64,000 nucleotides of DNA from Nectonema munidae (lineage: Eukaryota > Nematomorpha > Nectonematoida > Nectonematidae): assembly GCA_030549495.1 (NCBI GenBank), contig JAUIRK010000813.1, positions 1 through 64,000 on the forward strand. The letters are read 5' to 3'. Below, one piece after another: positions 1 to 15,040 of the stretch; positions within the stretch are counted from its first letter, which is position 1, and each line of letters starts with the position of its first letter. Under the pieces are notes generated by a model, which did not search any database, was not told the origin of the DNA, and worked only from the letters and a program-made list of their open reading frames with translations. The translations under genes were made by a program, and so were the position numbers.

Positions 1-177
1 GAAATAAACCGCAACTTTGTTTCACACTTATAAGTATTTTTGAAATCCAAATGCAAAAATAATCTATAAATGAAATTGGCATTGTTGATTTGATATGAAA
101 ATGTGTATATTTCAGTAAAATTTGAATGAATGTTCTCGGAGACAGATTTTAGATTACCAAATTTTTTTGGAAAATTT
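1..177. repeat. Satellite monomer with internal insertion
   Basis: The first monomer is about 177 bp instead of 151. Roughly 26 extra bases rich in T and A runs lie between the gacagatttta end and the next ataaaccgc start. It also carries the ctcggagac variant that is otherwise seen mainly beyond 13 kb. Confidence 0.8.
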
Positions 178-1994
178 TTAATAAACCGCAACTTTGTTTC
201 ACACTTATAAGTATTTTGAAATCCAAATGCAAAAATAATCTATAAATGAAATTGGCATTGTTGATTTGATATGATAATGTGTATATTTTATGTAAAATTT
301 GAATGAATGTTCTCGAAGACAGATTTTAGAAATAAACCGCAACTTTGTTTCACACTTATAAGTATTTTGAAATCCAAATGCAAAAACAATCTATAAATGA
401 AATTGGCATTATTGATTTGATATGATAATGTGTATATTTCATGTAAAATTTGAATGAATGTTCTCGAAGACAGATTTTAGAAATAAACCGCAACTTTGTT
501 TCACACTTATAAGTATTTTGAAATCCAAATGCAAAAACAATCTATAAATGAAATTGGCATTGTTGATTTGATATGAAAATGTGTATATTTCATGTAAAAT
601 TTGAATGAATGTTCTCGAAGACAGATTTTAGAAATAAACCGCAACTTTGTTTCACACTTATAAGTATTTTGAAATCAAAAAGGCAAAAATAAGCAATAAA
701 TGAAATTGGCATTGTTGATTTGATATGAAAATGTGTATATTTCATGTAAAATTTGAATGAATGTTCTCGAAGACAGATTTTTAGAAATAAACCGCAACTT
801 TGTTTCACACTTATAAGTATTTTGAAATCCAAATGCAAAAATAATCTATAAATGAAATTGGCATTATTGATTTGATATGATAATGTGTATATTTTATGTA
901 AAATTTGAATGAATGTTCTCGAAGACAGATTTTAGAAATAAACCGCAACTTTGTTTCACACTTATAAGTATTTTGAAATCCAAATGCAAAAATAATCTAT
1001 AAATGAAATTGGCATTGTTGATTTGATATGAAAATGTGTATATTTCATGTAAAATTTGAATGAATGTTCTCGAAGACAGATTTTAGAAATAAACCGCAAC
1101 TTTGTTTCACACTTATAAGTATTTTGAAATCCAAATGCAAAAATAATCTATAAATGAAATTGGCATTGTTGATTTGATATGAAAATGTGTATATTTCATG
1201 TAAAATTTGAATGAATGTTCTCGAAGACAGATTTTAGAAATAAACCGCAACTTTGTTTCACACTTATAAGTATTTTGAAATCCAAATGCAAAAATAATCT
1301 ATAAATGAAATTGGCATTGTTGATTTGATATGAAAATGTGTATATTTCATGTAAAATTTGAATGAATGTTCTCGAAGACAGATTTTAGAAATAAACCGCA
1401 ACTTTGTTTCACACTTATAAGTATTTTGAAATCCAAATGCAAAAATAATCTATAAATGAAATTGGCATTGTTGATTTGAAATGAAAATGTGTATATTTCA
1501 TGTAAAATTTGAATGAATGTTCTCGAAGACAGATTTTAGAAATAAACCGCAACTTTGTTTCACACTTATAAGTATTTTGAAATCCAAATGCAAAAATAAT
1601 CTATAAATGAAATTGGCATTGTTGATTTGATATGAAAATGTGTATATTTCATGTAAAATTTGAATGAATGTTCTCGAAGACAGATTTTAGAAATAAACCG
1701 CAACTTTGTTTCACACTTATAAGTATTTTGAAATCCAAATGCAAAAATAATCTATAAATGAAATTGGCATTGTTGATTTGATATGAAAATGTGTATATTT
1801 CATGTAAAATTTGAATGAATGTTCTCGAAGACAGATTTTAGAAATAAACCGCAACTTTGTTTCACACTTATAAGTATTTTGAAATCCAAATGCAAAAACA
1901 ATCTATAAATGAAATTGGCATTATTGATTTGATATGAAAATGTGTATATTTCATGTAAAATTTGAATGAATGTTCTCGAAGACAGATTTTAGAA

Positions 1995-2300
1995 ATAAAC
2001 CGCAACTTTAATTCACGCTTATAAGTATTTTCACATTCCAAATCCAAAAACAATCTATAATTGGAATTGGCATTGTTGATTTGTTATAAAAATGTGTGTA
2101 TTTCATGTAAAATTTGAATGAATGTTCTCGTAGTCAGATTTTAGAAATAAACCACAAACTTTGTGAGGGGAAAATTTTCACACTTATAGGTCATTTTGAA
2201 TCCAAATTCAAAAACAATCTATAAATGAAAATGACATTGTTGATTTGATATGAAAATGCGTTTATTTCATGTAAAATTTGAATGAATGTTCTCGAAGACA
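1995..2300. repeat. Island of diverged satellite monomers
   Basis: Two adjacent monomers differ from the consensus at many sites (gcaactttaattcacgc, ttgttataaaaatgtg, and an inserted gaggggaaaatttt segment near 2163-2177) while monomers on both sides are nearly identical to the consensus. They also carry tgcgtttattt, a variant otherwise limited to the right end of the array. They look like older units that escaped homogenisation. Confidence 0.8.
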
Positions 2301-5300
2301 GATTTTAGAAATAAACCGCAACTTTGTTTCACACTTATAAGTATTTTGAAATCAAAAGGCAAAAATAAGCAATAAATGAAATTGGCATTGTTGATATGAA
2401 ATGAAAATGTGTATATTTTATGTAAAATTTGAATGAATGTTCTCGAAGACAGATTTTAGAAATAAACCGCAACTTTGTTTCACACTTATAAGTATTTTGA
2501 AATCCAAATGCAAAAACAATATATAAATGAAATTGGCATTGTTGATTTGATATGAAAATGTGTGTATTTCATGTAAAATTTGAATGAATGTTCTCGAAGA
2601 CAGATTTTAGAAATAAACCGCAACTTTGTTTCACACTTATAAGTATTTTGAAATCAAAAGGCAAAAATAAGCAATAAATGAAATTGGCATTGTTGATTTG
2701 ATATAAAAATGTCTATATTTCATGTAAAATTTGAATGAATGTTCTCGAAGACAGATTTTAGAAATAAACCGCAACTTTGTTTCACACTTATAAGTATTTT
2801 GAAATCCAAATGCAAAAATAATCTATAAATGAAATTTGCATTGTTGATATGAAATGAAAATGTGTATATTTCATGTAAAATTTGAATGAATGTTCTCGAA
2901 GACAGATTTTAGAAATAAACCGCAACTTTGTTTCACACTTATAAGTATTTTGAAATCCAAATGCAAAAATAATCTATAAATGAAATTTGCATTGTTGATA
3001 TGAAATGAAAATGTGTATATTTCATGTAAAATTTGAATGAATGTTCTCGAAGACAGATTTTAGAAATAAACCGCAACTTTGTTTCACACTTATAAGTATT
3101 TTGAAATCCAAATGCAAAAATAATCTATAAATGAAATTGGCATTGTTGATATGAAATGAAAATGTGTATATTTCATGTAAAATTTGAATGAATGTTCTCG
3201 AAGACAGATTTTAGAAATAAACCGCAACTTTGTTTCACACTTATAAGTATTTTGAAATCCAAATGCAAAAATAATCTATAAATGAAATTGGCATTGTTGA
3301 TTTGATATAAAAATGTCTATATTTCATGTAAAATTTGAATGAATGTTCTCGAAGACAGATTTTAGAAATAAACCGCAACTTTGTTTCACACTTATAAGTA
3401 TTTTGAAATCCAAATGCAAAAATAAGCAATAAATGAAATTGGCATTGTTGATTTGATATGAAAATGTGTATATTTCATGTAAAATTTGAATGAATGTTCT
3501 CGAAGACAGATTTTAGAAATAAACCGCAACTTTGTTTCACACTTATAAGTATTTTGAAATCCAAATGCAAAAATAATCTATAAATGAAATTGGCATTGTT
3601 GATATGAAATGAAAATGTGTATATTTCATGTAAAATTTGAATGAATGTTCTCGAAGACAGATTTTAGAAATAAACCGCAACTTTGTTTCACACTTATAAG
3701 TATTTTGAAATCCAAATGCAAAAATAATCTATAAATGAAATTGGCATTGTTGATATGAAATGAAAATGTGTATATTTCATGTAAAATTTGAATGAATGTT
3801 CTCGAAGACAGATTTTAGAAATAAACCGCAACTTTGTTTCACACTTATAAGTATTTTGAAATCCAAATGCAAAAATAATCTATAAATGAAATTGGCATTG
3901 TTGATATGAAATGAAAATGTGTATATTTCATGTAAAATTTGAATGAATGTTCTCGAAGACAGATTTTAGAAATAAACCGCAACTTTGTTTCACACTTATA
4001 AGTATTTTGAAATCCAAATGCAAAAATAATCTATAAATGAAATTGGCATTGTTGATTTGATATAAAAATGTCTATATTTCATGTAAAATTTGAATGAATG
4101 TTCTCAAAGACAGATTTTAGAAATAAACCGCAACTTTGTTTCACACTTATAAGTATTTTGAAATCAAAAGGCAAAAATAATCTATAAATGAAATTGGCAT
4201 TGTTGATATGAAATGAAAATGTCTATATTTCATGTAAAATTTGAATGAATGTTCTCGAAGACAGATTTTAGAAATAAACCGCAACTTTGTTTCACACTTA
4301 TAAGTATTTTGAAATCCAAATGCAAAAATAATCTATAAATGAAATTGGCATTGTTGATATGAAATGAAAATGTGTATATTTCATGTAAAATTTGAATGAA
4401 TGTTCTCGAAGACAGATTTTAGAAATAAACCGCAACTTTGTTTCACACTTATAAGTATTTTGAAATCCAAATGCAAAAATAATCTATAAATGAAATTGGC
4501 ATTGTTGATTTGATATAAAAATGTCTATATTTCATGTAAAATTTGAATGAATGTTCTCGAAGACAGATTTTAGAAATAAACCCCAACTTTGTTTCACACT
4601 TATAAGTATTTTGAAATCCAAATGCAAAAATAATCTATAAATGAAATTTGCATTGTTGATATGAAATGAAAATGTGTATATTTCATGTAAAATTTGAATG
4701 AATGTTCTCGAAGACAGATTTTAGAAATAAACCGCAACTTTGTTTCACACTTATAAGTATTTTGAAATCCAAATGCAAAAATAATCTATAAATGAAATTG
4801 GCATTGTTGATATGAAATGAAAATGTGTATATTTCATGTAAAATTTGAATGAATGTTCTCGAAGACAGATTTTAGAAATAAACCGCAACTTTGTTTCACA
4901 CTTATAAGTATTTTGAAATCCAAATGCAAAAATAATCTATAAATGAAATTGGCATTGTTGATATGAAATGAAAATGTGTATATTTCATGTAAAATTTGAA
5001 TGAATGTTCTCGAAGACAGATTTTAGAAATAAACCGCAACTTTGTTTCACACTTATAAGTATTTTGAAATCCAAATGCAAAAATAATCTATAAATGAAAT
5101 TGGCATTGTTGATTTGATATAAAAATGTGTATATTTCATGTAAAATTTGAATGAATGTTCTCGAAGACAGATTTTAGAAATAAACCGCAACTTTGTTTCA
5201 CACTTATAAGTATTTTGAAATCCAAATGCAAAAATAATCTATAAATGAAATTGGCATTGTTGATTTGATATGAAAATGTGTATATTTCATGTAAAATTTG

Positions 5301-8300
5301 AATGAATGTTCTCGAAGACAGATTTTAGAAATAAACCGCAACTTTGTTTCACACTTATAAGTATTTTGAAATCCAAATGCAAAAATAATCTATAAATGAA
5401 ATTGGCATTGTTGATATGAAATGAAAATGTGTATATTTCATGTAAAATTTGAATGAATGTTCTCGAAGACAGATTTTAGAAATAAACCGCAACTTTGTTT
5501 CACACTTATAAGTATTTTGAAATCCAAATGCAAAAATAATCTATAAATGAAATTGGCATTGTTGATATGAAATGAAAATGTGTATATTTCATGTAAAATT
5601 TGAATGAATGTTCTCGAAGACAGATTTTAGAAATAAACCGCAACTTTGTTTCACACTTATAAGTATTTTGAAATCCAAATGCAAAAATAATCTATAAATG
5701 AAATTGGCATTGTTGATTTGATATGAAAATGTGTATATTTCATGTAAAATTTGAATGAATGTTCTCGAAGACAGATTTTAGAAATAAACCGCAACTTTGT
5801 TTCACACTTATAAGTATTTTGAAATCCAAATGCAAAAATAATCTATAAATGAAATTGGCATTGTTGATTTGATATGAAAATGTGTATATTTCATGTAAAA
5901 TTTGAATGAATGTTCTCGAAGACAGATTTTAGAAATAAACCGCAACTTTGTTTCACACTTATAAGTATTTTGAAATCCAAATGCAAAAATAATCTATAAA
6001 TGAAATTGGCATTGTTGATATGAAATGAAAATGTGTATATTTCATGTAAAATTTGAATGAATGTTCTCGAAGACAGATTTTAGAAATAAACCGCAACTTT
6101 GTTTCACACTTATAAGTATTTTGAAATCCAAATGCAAAAATAATCTATAAATGAAATTGGCATTGTTGATTTGATATGAAAATGTGTATATTTCATGTAA
6201 AATTTGAATGAATGTTCTCGAAGACAGATTTTAGAAATAAACCGCAACTTTGTTTCACACTTATAAGTATTTTGAAATCCAAATGCAAAAATAATCTATA
6301 AATGAAATTGGCATTGTTGATTTGATATAAAAATGTCTATATTTCATGTAAAATTTGAATGAATGTTCTCGAAGACAGATTTTAGAAATAAACCGCAACT
6401 TTGTTTCACACTTATAAGTATTTTGAAATCCAAATGCAAAAATAATCTATAAATGAAATTGGCATTGTTGATATGAAATGAAAATGTGTATATTTCATGT
6501 AAAATTTGAATGAATGTTCTCGAAGACAGATTTTAGAAATAAACCGCAACTTTGTTTCACACTTATAAGTATTTTGAAATCCAAATGCAAAAATAATCTA
6601 TAAATGAAATTGGCATTGTTGATTTGAAATGAAAATGTGTATATTTCATGTAAAATTTGAATGAATGTTCTCGAAGACAGATTTTAGAAATAAACCGCAA
6701 CTTTGTTTCACACTTATAAGTATTTTGAAATCCAAATGCAAAAATAATCTATAAATGAAATTGGCATTGTTGATATGAAATGAAAATGTGTATATTTCAT
6801 GTAAAATTTGAATGAATGTTCTCGAAGACAGATTTTAGAAATAAACCGCAACTTTGTTTCACACTTATAAGTATTTTGAAATCCAAATGCAAAAATAATC
6901 TATAAATGAAATTGGCATTGTTGATTTGATATGAAAATGTGTATATTTCATGTAAAATTTGAATGAATGTTCTCAAAGACAGATTTTAGAAATAAACCGC
7001 AACTTTGTTTCACACTTATAAGTATTTTGAAATCCAAAGGCAAAAATAATCTATAAATGAAATTGGCATTGTTGATTTGAAATGAAAATGTGTATATTTC
7101 ATGTAAAATTTGAATGAATGTTCTCGAAGACAGATTTTAGAAATAAACCGCAACTTTGTTTCACACTTATAAGTATTTTGAAATCCAAATGCAAAAATAA
7201 TCTATAAATGAAATTGGCATTGTTGATATGAAATGAAAATGTGTATATTTCATGTAAAATTTGAATGAATGTTCTCGAAGACAGATTTTAGAAATAAACC
7301 GCAACTTTGTTTCACACTTATAAGTATTTTGAAATCAAAAGGCAAAAATAAGCAATAAATGAAATTGGCATTGTTGATATGAAATGAAAATGTCTATATT
7401 TCATGTAAAATTTGAATGAATGTTCTCGAAGACAGATTTTAGAAATAAACCGCAACTTTGTTTCACACTTATAAGTATTTTGAAATCCAAAGGCAAAAAT
7501 AATCTATAAATGAAATTGGCATTGTTGATTTGATATGAAAATGTGTATATTTCATGTAAAATTTGAATGAATGTTCTCGAAGACAGATTTTAGAAATAAA
7601 CCGCAACTTTGTTTCACACTTATAAGTATTTTGAAATCCAAATGCAAAAATAATCTATAAATGAAATTGGCATTGTTGATATGAAATGAAAATGTGTATA
7701 TTTCATGTAAAATTTGAATGAATGTTCTCGAAGACAGATTTTAGAAATAAACCGCAACTTTGTTTCACACTTATAAGTATTTTGAAATCCAAAGGCAAAA
7801 ATAATCTATAAATGAAATTGGCATTGTTGATATGAAATGAAAATGTGTATATTTCATGTAAAATTTGAATGAATGTTCTCGAAGACAGATTTTAGAAATA
7901 AACCGCAACTTTGTTTCACACTTATAAGTATTTTGAAATCCAAATGCAAAAATAATCTATAAATGAAATTGGCATTGTTGATTTGATATGAAAATGTGTA
8001 TATTTCATGTAAAATTTGAATGAATGTTCTCGAAGACAGATTTTAGAAATAAACCGCAACTTTGTTTCACACTTATAAGTATTTTGAAATCCAAATGCAA
8101 AAATAATCTATAAATGAAATTGGCATTGTTGATTTGATATGAAAATGTGTATATTTCATGTAAAATTTGAATGAATGTTCTCGAAGACAGATTTTAGAAA
8201 TAAACCGCAACTTTGTTTCACACTTATAAGTATTTTGAAATCCAAATGCAAAAATAATCTATAAATGAAATTGGCATTGTTGATTTGAAATGAAAATGTG

Positions 8301-11300
8301 TATATTTCATGTAAAATTTGAATGAATGTTCTCGAAGACAGATTTTAGAAATAAACCGCAACTTTGTTTCACACTTATAAGTATTTTGAAATCCAAATGC
8401 AAAAATAATCTATAAATGAAATTGGCATTGTTGATTTGATATGAAAATGTGTATATTTCATGTAAAATTTGAATGAATGTTCTCGAAGACAGATTTTAGA
8501 AATAAACCGCAACTTTGTTTCACACTTATAAGTATTTTGAAATCCAAATGCAAAAATAATCTATAAATGAAATTGGCATTGTTGATTTGATATGAAAATG
8601 TGTATATTTCATGTAAAATTTGAATGAATGTTCTCAAAGACAGATTTTAGAAATAAACCGCAAATTTGTTTCACACTTATAAGTATTTTGAAATCCAAAT
8701 GCAAAAATAATCTATAAATGAAATTGGCATTGTTGATTTGATATGAAAATGTGTATATTCCATGTAAAATTTGAATGAATGTTCTCGAAGACAGATTTTA
8801 GAAATAAACCGCAACTTTGTTTCACACTTATAAGTATTTTGAAATCCAAATGCAAAAATAATCTATAAATGAAATTGGCATTGTTGATATGAAATGAAAA
8901 TGTGTATATTTCATGTAAAATTTGAATGAATGTTCTCGAAGACAGATTTTAGAAATAAACCGCAACTTTGTTTCACACTTATAAGTATTTTGAAATCAAA
9001 AGGCAAAAATAATCTATAAATGAAATTTGCATTGTTGATATGAAATGAAAATGTGTATATTTCATGTAAAATTTGAATGAATGTTCTCGAAGACAGATTT
9101 TAGAAATAAACCGCAACTTTGTTTCACACTTATAAGTATTTTGAAATCCAAATGCAAAAATAATCTATAAATGAAATTGGCATTGTTGATTTGATATGAA
9201 AATGTGTATATTTCATGTAAAATTTGAATGAATGTTCTCGAAGACAGATTTTAGAAATAAACCGCAACTTTGTTTCACACTTATAAGTATTTTGAAATCC
9301 AAATGCAAAAATAATCTATAAATGAAATTGGCATTGTTGATTTGATATGAAAATGTGTATATTTCATGTAAAATTTGAATGAATGTTCTCGAAGACAGAT
9401 TTTAGAAATAAACCGCAACTTTGTTTCACACTTATAAGTATTTTGAAATCCAAATGCAAAAATAATCTATAAATGAAATTGGCATTGTTGATTTGATATG
9501 AAAATGTGTATATTTCATGTAAAATTTGAATGAATGTTCTCGAAGACAGATTTTAGAAATAAACCGCAACTTTGTTTCACACTTATAAGTATTTTGAAAT
9601 CCAAATGCAAAAATAATCTATAAATGAAATTGGCATTGTTGATTTGATATGAAAATGTGTATATTTCATGTAAAATTTGAATGAATGTTCTCGAAGACAG
9701 ATTTTAGAAATAAACCGCAACTTTGTTTCACACTTATAAGTATTTTGAAATCCAAATGCAAAAATAATCTATAAATGAAATTGGCATTGTTGATATGAAA
9801 TGAAAATGTGTATATTTCATGTAAAATTTGAATGAATGTTCTCGAAGACAGATTTTAGAAATAAACCGCAACTTTGTTTCACACTTATAAGTATTTTGAA
9901 ATCCAAATGCAAAAATAATCTATAAATGAAATTGGCATTGTTGATTTGATATGAAAATGTGTATATTTCATGTAAAATTTGAATGAATGTTCTCGAAGAC
10001 AGATTTTAGAAATAAACCGCAACTTTGTTTCACACTTATAAGTATTTTGAAATCCAAATGCAAAAATAATCTATAAATGAAATTGGCATTGTTGATTTGA
10101 TATGAAAATGTGTATATTTCATGTAAAATTTGAATGAATGTTCTCGAAGACAGATTTTAGAAATAAACCGCAACTTTGTTTCACACTTATAAGTATTTTG
10201 AAATCCAAATGCAAAAATAATCTATAAATGAAATTGGCATTGTTGATTTGATATGAAAATGTGTATATTTCATGTAAAATTTGAATGAATGTTCTCGAAG
10301 ACAGATTTTAGAAATAAACCGCAACTTTGTTTCACACTTATAAGTATTTTGAAATCCAAATGCAAAAATAATCTATAAATGAAATTGGCATTGTTGATTT
10401 GATATGAAAATGTGTATATTTCATGTAAAATTTGAATGAATGTTCTCGAAGACAGATTTTAGAAATAAACCGCAACTTTGTTTCACACTTATAAGTATTT
10501 TGAAATCCAAATGCAAAAATAATCTATAAATGAAATTGGCATTGTTGATTTGAAATGAAAATGTGTATATTTCATGTAAAATTTGAATGAATGTTCTCGA
10601 AGACAGATTTTAGAAATAAACCGCAACTTTGTTTCACACTTATAAGTATTTTGAAATCCAAATGCAAAAATAATCTATAAATGAAATTGGCATTGTTGAT
10701 TTGATATGAAAATGTGTATATTTCATGTAAAATTTGAATGAATGTTCTCGAAGACAGATTTTAGAAATAAACCGCAACTTTGTTTCACACTTATAAGTAT
10801 TTTGAAATCCAAATGCAAAAATAATCTATAAATGAAATTGGCATTGTTGATTTGATATGAAAATGTCTATATTTCATGTAAAATTTGAATGAATGTTCTC
10901 GAAGACAGATTTTAGAAATAAACCGCAACTTTGTTTCACACTTATAAGTATTTTGAAATCCAAATGCAAAAATAATCTATAAATGAAATTGGCATTGTTG
11001 ATTTGATATGAAAATGTCTATATTTCATGTAAAATTTGAATGAATGTTCTCGAAGACAGATTTTAGAAATAAACCGCAACTTTGTTTCACACTTATAAGT
11101 ATTTTGAAATCCAAATGCAAAAATAATCTATAAATGAAATTGGCATTGTTGATTTGATATGAAAATGTGTATATTTCATGTAAAATTTGAATGAATGTTC
11201 TCAAAGACAGATTTTAGAAATAAACCGCAACTTTGTTTCACACTTATAAGTATTTTGAAATCCAAATGCAAAAATAATCTATAAATGAAATTGGCATTGT

Positions 11301-13799
11301 TGATTTGATATGAAAATGTGTATATTTCATGTAAAATTTGAATGAATGTTCTCGAAGACAGATTTTAGAAATAAACCGCAACTTTGTTTCACACTTATAA
11401 GTATTTTGAAATCCAAATGCAAAAATAATCTATAAATGAAATTGGCATTGTTGATTTGATATGAAAATGTGTATATTTCATGTAAAATTTGAATGAATGT
11501 TCTCGAAGACAGATTTTAGAAATAAACCGCAACTTTGTTTCACACTTATAAGTATTTTGAAATCCAAATGCAAAAATAATCTATAAATGAAATTGGCATT
11601 GTTGATTTGATATGAAAATGTGTATATTTCATGTAAAATTTGAATGAATGTTCTCGAAGACAGATTTTAGAAATAAACCGCAACTTTGTTTCACACTTAT
11701 AAGTATTTTGAAATCCAAATGCAAAAATAATCTATAAATGAAATTGGCATTGTTGATTTGATATGAAAATGTGTATATTTCATGTAAAATTTGAATGAAT
11801 GTTCTCAAAGACAGATTTTAGAAATAAACCGCAACTTTGTTTCACACTTATAAGTATTTTGAAATCCAAATGCAAAAATAATCTATAAATGAAATTGGCA
11901 TTGTTGATATGAAATGAAAATGTGTATATTTCATGTAAAATTTGAATGAATGTTCTCGAAGACAGATTTTAGAAATAAACCGCAACTTTGTTTCACACTT
12001 ATAAGTATTTTGAAATCCAAATGCAAAAATAATCTATAAATGAAATTGGCATTGTTGATTTGATATGAAAATGTGTATATTTCATGTAAAATTTGAATGA
12101 ATGTTCTCAAAGACAGATTTTAGAAATAAACCGCAACTTTGTTTCACACTTATAAGTATTTTGAAATCCAAATGCAAAAATAATCTATAAATGAAATTGG
12201 CATTGTTGATTTGATATGAAAATGTGTATATTTCATGTAAAATTTGAATGAATGTTCTCGAAGACAGATTTTAGAAATAAACCGCAACTTTGTTTCACAC
12301 TTATAAGTATTTTGAAATCCAAATGCAAAAATAATCTATAAATGAAATTGGCATTGTTGATATGAAATGAAAATGTGTATATTTCATGTAAAATTTGAAT
12401 GAATGTTCTCGAAGACAGATTTTAGAAATAAACCGCAACTTTGTTTCACACTTATAAGTATTTTGAAATCCAAATGCAAAAATAATCTATAAATGAAATT
12501 GGCATTGTTGATTTGATATAAAAATGTCTATATTTCATGTAAAATTTGAATGAATGTTCTCGAAGACAGATTTTAGAAATAAACCGCAACTTTGTTTCAC
12601 ACTTATAAGTATTTTGAAATCCAAATGCAAAAATAATCTATAAATGAAATTGGCATTGTTGATTTGATATGAAAATGTGTATATTTCATGTAAAATTTGA
12701 ATGAATGTTCTCAAAGACAGATTTTAGAAATAAACCGCAACTTTGTTTCACACTTATAAGTATTTTGAAATCAAAAGGCAAAAATAAGCAATAAATGAAA
12801 TTGGCATTGTTGATATGAAATGAAAATGTGTATATTTCATGTAAAATTTGAATGAATGTTCTCGAAGACAGATTTTAGAAATAAACCGCAACTTTGTTTC
12901 ACACTTATAAGTATTTTGAAATCCAAATGCAAAAATAATCTATAAATGAAATTGGCATTGTTGATTTGATATGAAAATGTGTATATTTCATGTAAAATTT
13001 GAATGAATGTTCTCAAAGACAGATTTTAGAAATAAACCGCAACTTTGTTTCACACTTATAAGTATTTTGAAATCCAAATGCAAAAATAATCTATAAATGA
13101 AATTGGCATTGTTGATTTGATATGAAAATGTGTATATTTCATGTAAAATTTGAATGAATGCTCTCGGAGACAGATTTTAGAAATAAACCGCAACTTTGTT
13201 TCACACTTATAAGTATTTTGAAATCCAAATGCAAAAATAATCTATAAATGAAATTGGCATTGTTGATTTGATATAAAAATGTCTATATTTCATGTAAAAT
13301 TTGAATGAATATTCTCGAAGACAGATTTTAGAAATAAACCGCAACTTTGTTTCACACTTATAAGTATTTTGTAATCCAAATGCAAAAATAATCTATAAAT
13401 GAAATTGGCATTGTTGATTTGATATGAAAATGTGTATATTTCATGTAAAATTTGAATGAATGTTCTCAAAGACAGATTTTAGAAATAAACCGCAACTTTG
13501 TTTCACACTTATAAGTATTTTGAAATCAAAAGGCAAAAATAAGCAATAAATGAAATTGGCATTGTTGATTTGATATGAAAATGTGTATATTTCATGTAAA
13601 ATTTGAATGAATGTTCTCAAAGACAGATTTTAGAAATAAACCGCAACTTTGTTTCACACTTATAAGTATTTTGAAATCCAAATGCAAAAATAATCTATAA
13701 ATGAAATTGGCATTGTTGATTTGATATGAAAATGTGTATATTTCATGTAAAATTTGAATGAATGCTCTCGGAGACAGATTTTAGAAATAAACCGCAACT

Positions 13800-15040
13800 T
13801 TGTTTCACACTTATAAGTATTTTGAAATCCAAATGCAAAAATAATCTATAAATGAAATTGGCATTGTTGATTTGATATGAAAATGTGTATATTTCATGTA
13901 AAATTTGAATGAATGTTCTCGAAGACAGATTTTAGAAATAAACCGCAACTTTGTTTCACACTTATAAGTATTTTGAAATCAAAAGGCAAAAATAAGCAAT
14001 AAATGAAATTGGCATTGTTGATTTGATATGAAAATGTGTATATTTCATGTAAAATTTGAATGAATGTTCTCAAAGACAGATTTTAGAAATAAACCGCAAC
14101 TTTGTTTCACACTTATAAGTATTTTGAAATCCAAATGCAAAAATAATCTATAAATGAAATTGGCATTGTTGATTTGATATGAAAATGTGTATATTTCATG
14201 TAAAATTTGAATGAATGTTCTCGAAGACAGATTTTAGAAATAAACCGCAACTTTGTTTCACACTTATAAGTATTTTGAAATCAAAAGGCAAAAATAATCT
14301 ATAAATGAAATTGGCATTGTTGATTTGATATGAAAATGTGTATATTTCATGTAAAATTTGAATGAATGTTCTCGAAGACAGATTTTAGAAATAAACCGCA
14401 ACTTTGTTTCACACTTATAAGTATTTTGAAATCCAAATGCAAAAATAATCTATAAATGAAATTGGCATTGTTGATTTGATATGAAAATGTGTATATTTCA
14501 TGTAAAATTTGAATGAATGTTCTCGAAGACAGATTTTAGAAATAAACCGCAACTTTGTTTCACACTTATAAGTATTTTGAAATCAAAAGGCAAAAATAAG
14601 CAATAAATGAAATTGGCATTGTTGATTTGATATGAAAATGTGTATATTTCATGTAAAATTTGAATGAATGTTCTCGAAGACAGATTTTAGAAATAAACCG
14701 CAACTTTGTTTCACACTTATAAGTATTTTGAAATCCAAATGCAAAAATAATCTATAAATGAAATTGGCATTGTTGATTTGATATGAAAATGTGTATATTT
14801 CATGTAAAATTTGAATGAATGCTCTCGGAGACAGATTTTAGAAATAAACCGCAACTTTGTTTCACACTTATAAGTATTTTGAAATCAAAAGGCAAAAATA
14901 AGCAATAAATGAAATTGGCATTGTTGATTTGATATGAAAATGTGTATATTTCATGTAAAATTTGAATGAATGTTCTCGAAGACAGATTTTAGAAATAAAC
15001 CGCAACTTTGTTTCACACTTATAAGTATTTTGAAATCCAA
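13800..15040. repeat. Dimeric higher-order repeat (302 bp)
   Basis: Consecutive monomers alternate between the aaatccaaatgc type (about 13,828; 14,130; 14,432; 14,734; 15,036) and the aaatcaaaaggc type (about 13,978; 14,281; 14,583; 14,885). This makes four dimers of 2 x 151 bp. The 14,281 unit is a hybrid: ggc variant followed by the common aataatct. Alternation also appears briefly near 2,340-2,700. Confidence 0.75.

Noticed and set aside
590-838. Open frames across satellite monomers (also 1868-2053, 3241-3429)
   Set aside because: They are repeats of the same translated monomer, broken by its 151-bp length; no evidence of a protein.
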